Shown here: piece by piece, positions 52,326-59,707 of the stretch
How positions within the stretch are numbered: the first letter of the stretch is position 1
Layout of the letters: each line of letters begins with the position of its first letter
From: Spirosoma fluviale
GTDB lineage: Bacteria; Bacteroidota; Bacteroidia; Cytophagales; Spirosomataceae
DNA: 59,707 nucleotides
Direction of reading: 5' to 3'
NCBI GenBank assembly: GCA_945883625.1
Contig: CAMCXW010000008.1
Coordinates: 1-59,707 of the forward strand
Program-made: the position numbers and the translations under genes
Notes under the pieces: generated by a model
Database searches by the model: none
The model's input: the letters and a program-made list of their open reading frames with translations, nothing else
Told to the model about the DNA's origin: nothing

Positions 52326-53962
52326 CACAGTATCGTTGTTTTTTTCAAGTAGAACCCTTTCGCATCTACTTGAGGGGGTAATGCACTTTGAATGATGATC
52401 CCTTCACTTGAAATATTTGTTCGTGTGGTTTTACCGTTGGCAGTAATTTCAAAAGGCAGGGTCATGAATAAATTATTCACTTTAATTTGAAATTTTTGAA
52501 AACCAACTTCCTTGATAGAAATATCTAAAACGTTCGTTGTTTTTAAATAAAAATCAAAAAATGGCTTTAAATCTTTCCCCGAGGCGTTACTAAATAATTT
52601 TTCTATGTCCTCGGTTGTAATAAAGTTGTCATACGTGTATTGGGGACTGGTTGCCAGTTTATATAAGGTAGGAAAAAATAGCTGGTCCCCTACTACGTAT
52701 CTCAAACTATGCATAAAAAACGACCCCTTACCGTAAATGTCACCTCCTGAATAAACTTCCTCTTCGGTAATTCCATCGCCGTCAGGTACAATGGCTTTCT
52801 TATTTTTTGAATTACGTCTATGGCCAGCAATAATCTCATCGTAGGCTGCTTCTCCTCCGAGTTCAAACATGGCCAGGGCCTCAGCATAGGTACTTATTCC
52901 CTCTTGTAACCACATGTGTCCCCAATCTTTATTAGTCACCTTATTTGCAAACCATTCATGCGCATATTCATGAAATAAATTAGCGGAATATTCCTGTCCA
53001 CCGATCGTTTTATAGATAAATTTATTGTCGAAGGTAATCATTGTCTGATGCTCCATTCCTGAATTAGGCACTTCGGCAATGCCAATTTTCTCTTTAGCCC
53101 ATGGGTATTCACCAAAATATTTTTCCAGAATTTTTGTATCTCGTTTCCTCGTTTCAATTACTTTTTTGGCATGCATGGTGTCCACTTCTAAGACATAGAA
53201 TTCGATGGGGACTTTATTCCCAGCAATAGTGGTTAATTCGTCTTTGACTACTTTGTATTTACCAATGTTAAATAAAATACAATAGTTACTAATGGTGTAA
53301 TTCGTTTTCCAATGGTAGGTAGCCTTATTTTTCTTTTTAACTACGTTCGTCAATAATCCAGGACCGGCGACAACTAAATGGGAGGGCACGGTTATAATCA
53401 CATCTGCCCCCTCATTTGGTTCATCACTTGGATGATCTTTACATGGAAAATACATTTTTCCGCCTTCGCCTTGAATATTTATAGATACCCAATCAAAACC
53501 CGCACTATCTTTTTTCCACGTAAAACCACCGTCCCAAGGAGGTCTTATGGCAACGGGAGGTATCCCATTATACTCCACATATACTTTTTGGTTACCGGAT
53601 TCAAAACCTTTAGCGGAGGTTATAATTATTTTATCGTCGTGTTGATAATAGGATGCTGTTGCATTGTTAACCTTGATTTTTGTCACAGCATATAAATGGA
53701 TTAAATCAAGTAAAATAGTATCTGTCTTAGCAGCTAAATTTAGACTAATTTCAGTGGACCCATGAATGGATTGTTTAACCAAATCCACATCTAATTTGAT
53801 GGTATAATGCCTTATATCCATTAGGGCTTGCAAGGGGTGTAATTTACCTCCACTCGTTAGGTACAAAATGTCTCTACTTGTTATCTTATCATCATTTTGA
53901 CTTTGTACGTTAACACCAATTACGAGTAAAAAAGCAATCGTTAAAATAGTATGTAGTTTCAT
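52325..53962 (-). CDS. M1-family metallopeptidase, exported
   Basis: 545-residue exported zinc peptidase. The ATG at 53962 (MKLHTILTIAFLLVIGVNVQSQ) is preferred because it gives a clean signal peptide; the longer frame adds 20 polar residues. SGMEH (301-305) stands at the GAMEN position; zinc site His331-Glu332-x-x-His335 with Glu354 (HEYAHEWFANKVTNKDWGHMWLQE). A short C-terminal helical part only. The stop is coupled to the next M1 gene. Likely periplasmic or surface peptide scavenging. Both proteins lack a T9SS sorting domain. Confidence 0.88.
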   Translation of the reverse strand: MKLHTILTIAFLLVIGVNVQSQNDDKITSRDILYLTSGGKLHPLQALMDIRHYTIKLDVDLVKQSIHGSTEISLNLAAKTDTILLDLIHLYAVTKIKVNNATASYYQHDDKIIITSAKGFESGNQKVYVEYNGIPPVAIRPPWDGGFTWKKDSAGFDWVSINIQGEGGKMYFPCKDHPSDEPNEGADVIITVPSHLVVAGPGLLTNVVKKKNKATYHWKTNYTISNYCILFNIGKYKVVKDELTTIAGNKVPIEFYVLEVDTMHAKKVIETRKRDTKILEKYFGEYPWAKEKIGIAEVPNSGMEHQTMITFDNKFIYKTIGGQEYSANLFHEYAHEWFANKVTNKDWGHMWLQEGISTYAEALAMFELGGEAAYDEIIAGHRRNSKNKKAIVPDGDGITEEEVYSGGDIYGKGSFFMHSLRYVVGDQLFFPTLYKLATSPQYTYDNFITTEDIEKLFSNASGKDLKPFFDFYLKTTNVLDISIKEVGFQKFQIKVNNLFMTLPFEITANGKTTRTNISSEGIIIQSALPPQVDAKGFYLKKTTIL

Positions 53963-54331
53963 AGCACGTCTATTAGTTTGATTTTGAAACATTTGAATCG
54001 TTATTAACTTGTTGGGGCACATTCGTGAAAAACATGTGTTAAATTTTCGCTAATGTATTGATTTTCTTAGGATTAATTTACTGATTCATTACTTGAAACA
54101 TGCATTGCTAAAATTAATTTAGAAATTTCAAGTGGGTATTTTATTGCTAATTTATCGACTTTACTGCTAGTAAAAGATCGAAACAATTTGAGTTTCCGCA
54201 AATCGGGTCAACTCCACTTGTAATTTATGATTAGAGGATTTTTCTTCCATACAAAGCAGTCTTTTCCTTGGAGGCACATAAAAAATGCCTACACTTATAC
54301 ATGAAAAGAGACTAGAGAATATAGTTACTGA
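53963..54331. other. 369-base intergenic region
   Basis: No coding frame is convincing. Contains a perfect short hairpin TTTACT-GCT-AGTAAA (54160-54174) and a weaker AGGCA-9-TGCCT (54272-54290). Either may end the FN3/DUF1501/DUF1800 transcript, but neither has a proper T-run on the minus strand, so no terminator is called. The promoter for the M1 pair should be here. Confidence 0.4.
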
Positions 54332-55045
54332 TTATTTAACCCTAAAGCTATAAGGAATCGAGTAAGAGCTCAAAATTCCATCGCTCGTTTTTACGGACCA
54401 ATAATAGACAGAACCAGACTTCACATTGACCAAAAAATTAGTATTCGTTGTAGGGTTAGGGGCTACCTGCCTATTTAGAACTTTGATTTGATCCGTGTCC
54501 ACATAAACTTCATACTTCAAAACCTTGCTATCTGGATCTGCACCAGACCAGATGAGATTTACTTTTCCAGCAGCATCAGCTGTAACGGTTACCCCACTTA
54601 ATGGAGCAATAATTGTAGCTGGGAAAGGTGCATAAGTGGATGCCCCATCTCCGGCCAGGTAAAATTTCCAAACCTCACTGCTAGCTGTATCTTTAGTTTT
54701 GTTGGATTTTGAAATAACTTGCCAACGGTAAGGTGTGCCTCTAAGAAGTTTTAACGTGGCTTTAGTTTCGCTATTTCCTGATTTTGTCGTGTTGGCTAAT
54801 GTATTCAAGTTTGTTACAACTAAGTCATAAACCTCCGTATCCTTTGCTTTGGACCATGTAAATTCAACATCCGCCGTGGTTAATACAGTGTTATTACCCT
54901 CATAACAAACAGTGTTATTGGCTGGCAAGGTTAGTGCAGCGGCAGTAGGCGGTGGAATTACTTTTGGAACCGGAGTAATTGTTTCTTCTGCTTCAGAACA
55001 GGCAAAGAACAAAAGGCTAATCCATAAAATTCCTAGATATTTCAT
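54332..55045 (-). CDS. Fibronectin-III-like lipoprotein
   Basis: 237-residue predicted surface or periplasmic lipoprotein: lipobox FFAC (Cys16), then a Thr/Pro-rich linker and two fibronectin-III-like modules (about 35-130 and 140-237), each with the pattern VEFTWSKAKDTEVYDLVV / YRWQVISK and KVNLIWSGADPDSKVLKYEVYV / YYWSVKTSDG. Such modules bind glycans or proteins. The start overlaps the DUF1501 stop by four bases (ATGA), so they are co-translated. A structural partner of the T9SS-secreted protein is likely. Confidence 0.78.
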   Translation of the reverse strand: MKYLGILWISLLFFACSEAEETITPVPKVIPPPTAAALTLPANNTVCYEGNNTVLTTADVEFTWSKAKDTEVYDLVVTNLNTLANTTKSGNSETKATLKLLRGTPYRWQVISKSNKTKDTASSEVWKFYLAGDGASTYAPFPATIIAPLSGVTVTADAAGKVNLIWSGADPDSKVLKYEVYVDTDQIKVLNRQVAPNPTTNTNFLVNVKSGSVYYWSVKTSDGILSSYSIPYSFRVK

Positions 55046-57141
55046 AGCTTAACTATTTTTAATGTTTGATCCACTGTGTCACCTTTTAAGCGAACTAAAT
55101 AAAGGCCCGCAAAGAAATCACTTAAATCTAAAGCAACTAATCGTGACGATGAGACTGAATAAGTTTGATTTAAGACATTTACTCCAGCTGGATTGATAAT
55201 AGAAATATCAATCTTTTGGTCTACCCCATTCACATATACTTGTACGGGGCCGGTCGTTGGATTAGGGAATGCCTTAACAGACTCTGAAACAAAAAACTCT
55301 TCGATATAGAGGCCTTGGCAATTTAAATCGGTACTTACTTGGAGTTTTACGAGACCAGCAGGTAACGAGGTGGACCAATTCGCCTCCGTCACTTTAAACG
55401 TAGCCGAATTTATTTTCACCAAATAAGATGTTGCACCACCTAGTTTGATATTCATTGATTTATTTTCCACGTCGATGATTGATTGAACTACCAAAGGTGC
55501 TGGTTCCCCAATCTTTATATCGAAGGCTTGTTGGTAATTTTTAACATTTTCCACCGTGAAAACTAAATTATACTCACCTAAAGCTAACCCACTTAAGACG
55601 CTATTGGCGACTCCTTTAGGTATAGCGATCTGTTTTTCATATTTATTTGGTCCTTTGACCATTAATGAATAAGCTAAATTAGTATTTAGGACCGCAACTT
55701 TTAAAGACCCATTTGTCGCGCCTACACAAGTTGCAGACACCACTTCTAATTTGAAATTAGTCGCAGGTAAAATGAAAAATTCACATCCATTGGCATCTAC
55801 TAATGTACCTAACGGAGTATCATTACACTTATCAAATACATCCGGAACACCGTCTTCATCCGAGTCAATAGCGGCTGATTGAATTATTGAAATTTGATCA
55901 AATTCTCTGAATAATATATCCTTAGCAAATGCTTTTGAACCGCCCATCCATTGGTTCATTACTGAAGCATACACTTGGCGGAAATCGTATTGCATATCCA
56001 TTTCATAGGAATAATTGGTATTATCTGGAATGATTGGATTCTTGCCTATAACCTTAGGGTCAACTTTATTTCCAAACAAAATAATCGGTGAAACGGTGCC
56101 ATGATCTGTTCCGTTCGTTCCATTGGAATGTACAGTCCGACCAAATTCTGAAACACACATACCTAATACACGATCCGATTTGCCCATTTGATCTAGGCTC
56201 TTCATAAATGCCGCTACCGCATCATCTATTTCTTTCAAAAGATTGGCGTGCATTCCTTTCGTTTTGTCAGAAGGGTCTACTTGCGAACCATGGGTATCAA
56301 AACCACCAATTTGAACTTTATATATTCTGGTTTGCAAACCCCCTGATATAAGTCGGCTTATTATCTTTAATTGATCCGCTAAATTACTTCTAGGAAATGC
56401 ATAGTCAGTTCCTTTTTTATATTGCTCTTTTAACACCTTTCCATAGGCATTTGACTGCTTAGCCATGAGCTGCAAAAATTTCAACTTCTCCCCAATTGGT
56501 GTAGAAGGGTAATTATTATCAAACTCATTAATGATTTCAAAAAAAGATTCTGGGTTTGAGGCAACTACGCTGGTAAAGGATCTCTTTCCTGTAAACATCA
56601 GTGAAGAATTTCCACCAATTTCCATAGATAAAGGATGAGGAAACAGTTGTGTTGGGTATGCTTCTGGAAAATTAGGATGTTTGGTCTCGATGAAACGACC
56701 GGCCCAACCGCTATTTTCGTATTTATACGAATCGGAAGCTGAATCCCAAATATCCATTGATCTAAAATGCGAATAACTTGGCTCAGGATATGCGACGGCT
56801 TGAACAATTTTCAAGCGATTCTCTTTAAACAAGGATTGAAATCCTTTAAGAGAGGGATGAAATCCTAATTCTGTTCCTTCTAGTGGTAATATTTTATTAT
56901 CTGGTAACATGACTGTCGAGCGAATACGATTTAGCTTCGACAACATATTCAATGGGACTACCGTATTTAGCCCATCATTTCCACCATTCAAAACAATAAT
57001 TACCAGGATATTTCCTTCGGCAATCGTTTGTGATAATTCGGATTCAGATCCTATTCCCAACGATTCAAATGGAAATGAAGAAAACAATGCAGGCAGGGCT
57101 GCCGCATGTGTCATTTGATGTATGAATTTTCTTCTATCCAT
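55042..57141 (-). CDS. DUF1501 protein with twin-arginine signal and T9SS C-terminal sorting domain
   Basis: 699-residue protein. ATG at 57141 (MDRRKFIHQMTHAAAL) is chosen since it gives a twin-arginine signal and avoids overlap with the DUF1800 gene. DUF1501 (sulfatase-like fold) spans about 31-400: VIIVLNGGNDGLNTVVPL, QIGGFDTHGSQ, MCVSEFGRTVHSNGTNGTDHG. A calcium-binding thrombospondin-3-like stretch (DSDEDGVPDVFDKCND) is at about 426-441. The last about 80 residues (KAFPNPTTGPVQVYV to GLYLVRLKGD and QTLKIVKL) are a type A T9SS sorting domain, so it should reach the cell surface. Substrate unknown; DUF1501 proteins are usually paired with DUF1800 proteins as here. Confidence 0.88.
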   Translation of the reverse strand: MDRRKFIHQMTHAAALPALFSSFPFESLGIGSESELSQTIAEGNILVIIVLNGGNDGLNTVVPLNMLSKLNRIRSTVMLPDNKILPLEGTELGFHPSLKGFQSLFKENRLKIVQAVAYPEPSYSHFRSMDIWDSASDSYKYENSGWAGRFIETKHPNFPEAYPTQLFPHPLSMEIGGNSSLMFTGKRSFTSVVASNPESFFEIINEFDNNYPSTPIGEKLKFLQLMAKQSNAYGKVLKEQYKKGTDYAFPRSNLADQLKIISRLISGGLQTRIYKVQIGGFDTHGSQVDPSDKTKGMHANLLKEIDDAVAAFMKSLDQMGKSDRVLGMCVSEFGRTVHSNGTNGTDHGTVSPIILFGNKVDPKVIGKNPIIPDNTNYSYEMDMQYDFRQVYASVMNQWMGGSKAFAKDILFREFDQISIIQSAAIDSDEDGVPDVFDKCNDTPLGTLVDANGCEFFILPATNFKLEVVSATCVGATNGSLKVAVLNTNLAYSLMVKGPNKYEKQIAIPKGVANSVLSGLALGEYNLVFTVENVKNYQQAFDIKIGEPAPLVVQSIIDVENKSMNIKLGGATSYLVKINSATFKVTEANWSTSLPAGLVKLQVSTDLNCQGLYIEEFFVSESVKAFPNPTTGPVQVYVNGVDQKIDISIINPAGVNVLNQTYSVSSSRLVALDLSDFFAGLYLVRLKGDTVDQTLKIVKL

Positions 57142-57142
57142 T

Positions 57143-58891
57143 TTAAAACAAGTGAATTTCTCCCATTTGGAATAATGCCCCAAACAAATTTTCTAACCGA
57201 TTATTTAAAGTTAACCTATTCGCCTCAGTTGGATTTTGCTTATAAGCCTGATACAATTGCGTATAATAAGATGGCGCATTACCACCCAAAACACTTAATT
57301 TAATACGTTCCTTCGCCTTAGCACTAATTGGAACAGCCATCACTCTTTCTACTGTTTCATCAATTACCAGATCAATATTCTCTGGAGATTTTAACGTATT
57401 GATGAATTTAATTTTATCTATTTGATTGTGAACATTTCCTTTGACATCGCCTGACCCAACCCAAGCACCCCATTTGCCGATACTGTTTCCTATGTTGGAC
57501 CTCTTTGCAATCGTATCAGAATTAATCCAGAATAAATCGTATACGGGTACTTGGTAATAAGCAGGCCACCCAGATACGCTAGGAGGCTCTGTATAATTCA
57601 AGCCCATATTGCTCATTTCCCACTGCAATTTACTGTATTTATAAAAATTGGCTGTCAATGGATCTGAGTATCGTTTTGGAATATCCCCTCCATCTGTATT
57701 CACCAAATACATATCAAATTCCTTGTAAAAACCGAACATGAATTCTAAGGGAGATTTGACCAATGAATTGTAAAACGAAGTATCGTAAAAATGAGCACTT
57801 CCCAAAAGCGCTCGAAGCGGAACCATAAGTTCAAAATTATTTTTACGCAACAAATCGGCCATCGGTGCGATGACATTTTTTTCTACCGTATCATTAATGA
57901 TTGGATAACAGAAAAACTGATAAAGCCTTCTACATAGATACAATTCACATTCTTTGACGCTGAAAATCATGTCAATTACATCATCTAATTCTTTCATGCC
58001 ATCAGGGCCTTTTCGACCCCTAATTACACGATTTCCATAAAAAGCAGAGAATTGTTTATCCTGATCATCATGGTTAAAATCAGAAAATACGTTGGTAATA
58101 GGACCTGTTTTGTTTGATTTACTATCCCAATCAAATTGCCAACCCACCAAGCATCGAGCCATTTCACTAACATCTTTCTCCGTAAATTTTGAATTAGGAC
58201 CTTTACCTACCGTAAATAATTCTTGTAACTCGCGCGCATAATTTTCATCAGGAGCACTTTTTAAGCTATTTTGAAGGTTTAGATAGTCCAACATCGTTGG
58301 ATCTAATGTTATTTTGTAAATAGTGGATTTGTAAGTTTCAAAGCAGCTATTAAAAATGGTCATATAATGTTGGTAGAACATTTTAACACTACCTTTTCCG
58401 GCTGCTAATAAATTATGTAAGAAAAACACCATGCGCCAGTGTACTGAAGTACTTTGCATGATCATATTTTTATACAACCAAGCGTCAAAAGACTGGTGTC
58501 TAGGCCATGGTGAACCGTTATTCGGTTCAGGAGCAAATACATATTCTTTCCCAGGAGGTATGTATAAGTGCCCTTGTTTTTCAGTTTCTTCCTTCGTGAT
58601 TTCATGATCATAGTCATTAACTGGAAGACTGGGTTGTTTTTCAGGAGTAAAAATTAAGTCTAAAGACTTTTGTAGTGTAAGGTTATTAAGGTCTAATAGG
58701 TGCCTGTTTGCATAACCAGTTAAAACACGATTTAATAGATGTTTCTTTTGTGAAGTCCCCCAAGTGCCCGCATAGGGCTCAAGGCCCGCAGTGACAAGAG
58801 TTCTTGATGCCCTAGCTCGTTCGATTTTAGAAAAATCAACGTTTTCCTGCCGAAATTGGGCCACTAAGTCTATATTTTCTGTATTTTGCAT
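57143..58891 (-). CDS. DUF1800 domain protein
   Basis: 582-residue protein of the DUF1800 family, which regularly accompanies DUF1501 proteins in Bacteroidota, Planctomycetes and proteobacteria; function is not established. Landmarks: KHLLNRVLTGY (about residue 50), HWRMVFFLHNLLA, MLDYLNLQNSLKSAPDENYARELQELFTVG, GWQFDWDSKSN, SPLEFMFGFYKE and PPSVSGWPAYYQVP. No signal peptide is visible at the chosen start, so export may depend on the DUF1501 partner or on a different route. First gene of the three-gene operon, one base before the DUF1501 start, and divergent from the Rieske gene (78 bases). Confidence 0.85.
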   Translation of the reverse strand: MQNTENIDLVAQFRQENVDFSKIERARASRTLVTAGLEPYAGTWGTSQKKHLLNRVLTGYANRHLLDLNNLTLQKSLDLIFTPEKQPSLPVNDYDHEITKEETEKQGHLYIPPGKEYVFAPEPNNGSPWPRHQSFDAWLYKNMIMQSTSVHWRMVFFLHNLLAAGKGSVKMFYQHYMTIFNSCFETYKSTIYKITLDPTMLDYLNLQNSLKSAPDENYARELQELFTVGKGPNSKFTEKDVSEMARCLVGWQFDWDSKSNKTGPITNVFSDFNHDDQDKQFSAFYGNRVIRGRKGPDGMKELDDVIDMIFSVKECELYLCRRLYQFFCYPIINDTVEKNVIAPMADLLRKNNFELMVPLRALLGSAHFYDTSFYNSLVKSPLEFMFGFYKEFDMYLVNTDGGDIPKRYSDPLTANFYKYSKLQWEMSNMGLNYTEPPSVSGWPAYYQVPVYDLFWINSDTIAKRSNIGNSIGKWGAWVGSGDVKGNVHNQIDKIKFINTLKSPENIDLVIDETVERVMAVPISAKAKERIKLSVLGGNAPSYYTQLYQAYKQNPTEANRLTLNNRLENLFGALFQMGEIHLF

Positions 58892-58969
58892 ATGAAATAA
58901 AGCAAGACAAATATAATATTATTAAATTTAAAATGCATAAAAACTGATGTAATGGTCAGATTTTGATAC

Positions 58970-59476
58970 ATGAAAAGAAGAGAATTTACATTAAAAACCT
59001 GTCCCGCTTTAATACTTTCTATTGTAGGAGCAGCAATGTCTGAATCGTGTTCAAGTTCTAAAAATGAAGCAACTGTCGTTATCCCCCAGGAAGAAAAAGA
59101 ATATTTAGACCGATTAAAGTTAATTGGGACCGTAGGGTTTATGATAGATCAAAATAAGGGCTATTTCCATTTGAAGCATGCGAGTTATTCTAAGTTATTG
59201 ACAGCTATAAATTTTGTAAATGATTTAGAAAATGGGGTATTATTATTAAGGAAAAGTGATACCATTTTGGTTGCTTTTGATAATTGTTGCCCACATTTAG
59301 GAACAAAAAATCAGTGGAGTTTTCAGAACAATAAATTTAGATGCGCTAACCACGGAAATAATTTTGGGATTGAATCCGGTCAAACATCAAGATGTAGCTC
59401 AAACAGTCAGTTTGGCAATTTACGTTCCTTTAAAACATCGCTTTATAAAGATTTATTGTTGGTTGATTTTGGTTAA
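58970..59476 (+). CDS. Small exported Rieske [2Fe-2S] protein
   Basis: 168-residue Rieske-type protein. A twin-arginine N-terminus (MKRREFTLKTCPALILSIVGAA) suggests folded export with the cluster already in place; the following ESCSSS may be a lipid-attachment-like Cys but is not a good lipobox. The cluster ligands are Cys107-P-His109 (CCPHLG) and Cys125-A-N-His128 (CANHGNNFG) with 15 residues between them, matching the CxH-x15-17-CxxH rule. GQTSRC follows, similar to the disulfide loop of Rieske proteins. There is no catalytic oxygenase domain, so it acts as an electron carrier. Divergent from the DUF1800/DUF1501 operon, suggesting a functional link; partner unknown. Confidence 0.85.
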   Translation: MKRREFTLKTCPALILSIVGAAMSESCSSSKNEATVVIPQEEKEYLDRLKLIGTVGFMIDQNKGYFHLKHASYSKLLTAINFVNDLENGVLLLRKSDTILVAFDNCCPHLGTKNQWSFQNNKFRCANHGNNFGIESGQTSRCSSNSQFGNLRSFKTSLYKDLLLVDFG

Positions 59477-59707
59477 CATTGGTGCCGACTAATTCACCCG
59501 AGCGAATAAATTATTTTATTAAATTTATTTCTAACGCAGTAAGTCTTTCTGATATTTTACAAATCAACAACAATCGTTGGATTATTACGATAAAAAATTA
59601 ATTTTGAAAGTAGACTGAGTTGTTACCAGATAAAATAACTGATAATAATTTATCTATTGTTTCTCCATTTTAATCATTAGATGGGTTGCATATTTTTTGT
59701 TTCATTG
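59477..59707. other. Terminal non-coding stretch
   Basis: 231 very AT-rich bases after the Rieske gene to the window end. No frame, hairpin terminator or RNA gene is recognised. Confidence 0.4.

Noticed and set aside
1-59707. tRNA genes, CRISPR arrays, transposases, integrases or prophage
   Set aside because: All larger gaps were read on both strands; no cloverleaf, spaced direct-repeat array or mobile-element gene was found.

Overview
The window looks like chromosome from an AT-rich, heterotrophic member of the Bacteroidota, most likely order Cytophagales (Spirosomaceae-like; the genus is not resolvable by eye). Supporting signs are a SusC/SusD pair, a second TonB-dependent receptor with a carboxypeptidase-regulatory-like N-terminus, a C-terminal type IX secretion (T9SS) sorting domain, many Tat-exported Gfo/Idh/MocA and DUF1501-type proteins, and weak or absent Shine-Dalgarno sequences. 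I see no tRNA, rRNA, CRISPR array, transposase or phage gene. The content is almost entirely scavenging of glycans, sugars, amines, peptides and lipids.

Layout. 1-4649 (-): glycan hydrolases, namely a GH20 hexosaminidase cut by the left edge and three tandem GH28-like beta-helix proteins, one a half-length remnant. 4757-12597 (-): GH109-type enzyme, TIM-barrel epimerase, ThuA-like protein, a 1051-residue SGNH/propeller/HEAT/cytochrome c fusion and a Tat-exported Gfo/Idh/MocA protein, preceded by a GT9 glycosyltransferase (12643-13641, -). 13820-15974 (+): a second ThuA plus Gfo/Idh/MocA pair. 16004-19987 (-): a DUF6786-like lipoprotein, a TonB receptor and a small exported protein. 20124-28215 (+): aldo/keto reductase, zinc dehydrogenase, TIM-barrel epimerase and RhaM-type mutarotase, then SusC/SusD ending in a strong terminator. 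28377-32295 (-): sialate O-acetylesterase-like protein and a propeller-phosphoesterase. 32576-33631 (+): BASS-family transporter. 33660-39565 (-): a tight five-gene operon. 39704-43054 (-): two PQQ enzymes, divergent from a GH31 glucosidase and a ChbG-like deacetylase (43098-46485, +). 46519-53962 (-): second BASS transporter, ceramidase-like protein, sulfatase and two M1 peptidases. 54332-58891 (-): FN3 lipoprotein, DUF1501-T9SS protein and DUF1800 protein, divergent from a small Rieske protein (58970-59476, +).

The most interesting system is the operon at 33660-39565: an ethanolamine-type permease, a glutamine-synthetase-like ligase, an iron-type alcohol dehydrogenase, a PuuD-type gamma-glutamyl hydrolase and an aldehyde dehydrogenase. 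Together these read as a complete gamma-glutamylated ethanolamine (amino-alcohol) degradation route needing neither B12 nor a microcompartment. Second are the two ThuA/Gfo-Idh-MocA sets with epimerase and cytochrome fusion, which suggest keto-sugar chemistry at or outside the inner membrane. Third is the AKR/MDR/epimerase/mutarotase operon beside SusCD, which suggests oxidative catabolism of an L-sugar. A recurring TAAACC word just upstream of start codons and several perfect inverted repeats are unexplained regulatory signals.

All calls come from reading sequence and motifs; no database search or structure prediction was run. Start codons were re-chosen where the longest frame began at an implausible TTG/GTG or intruded on a neighbour.
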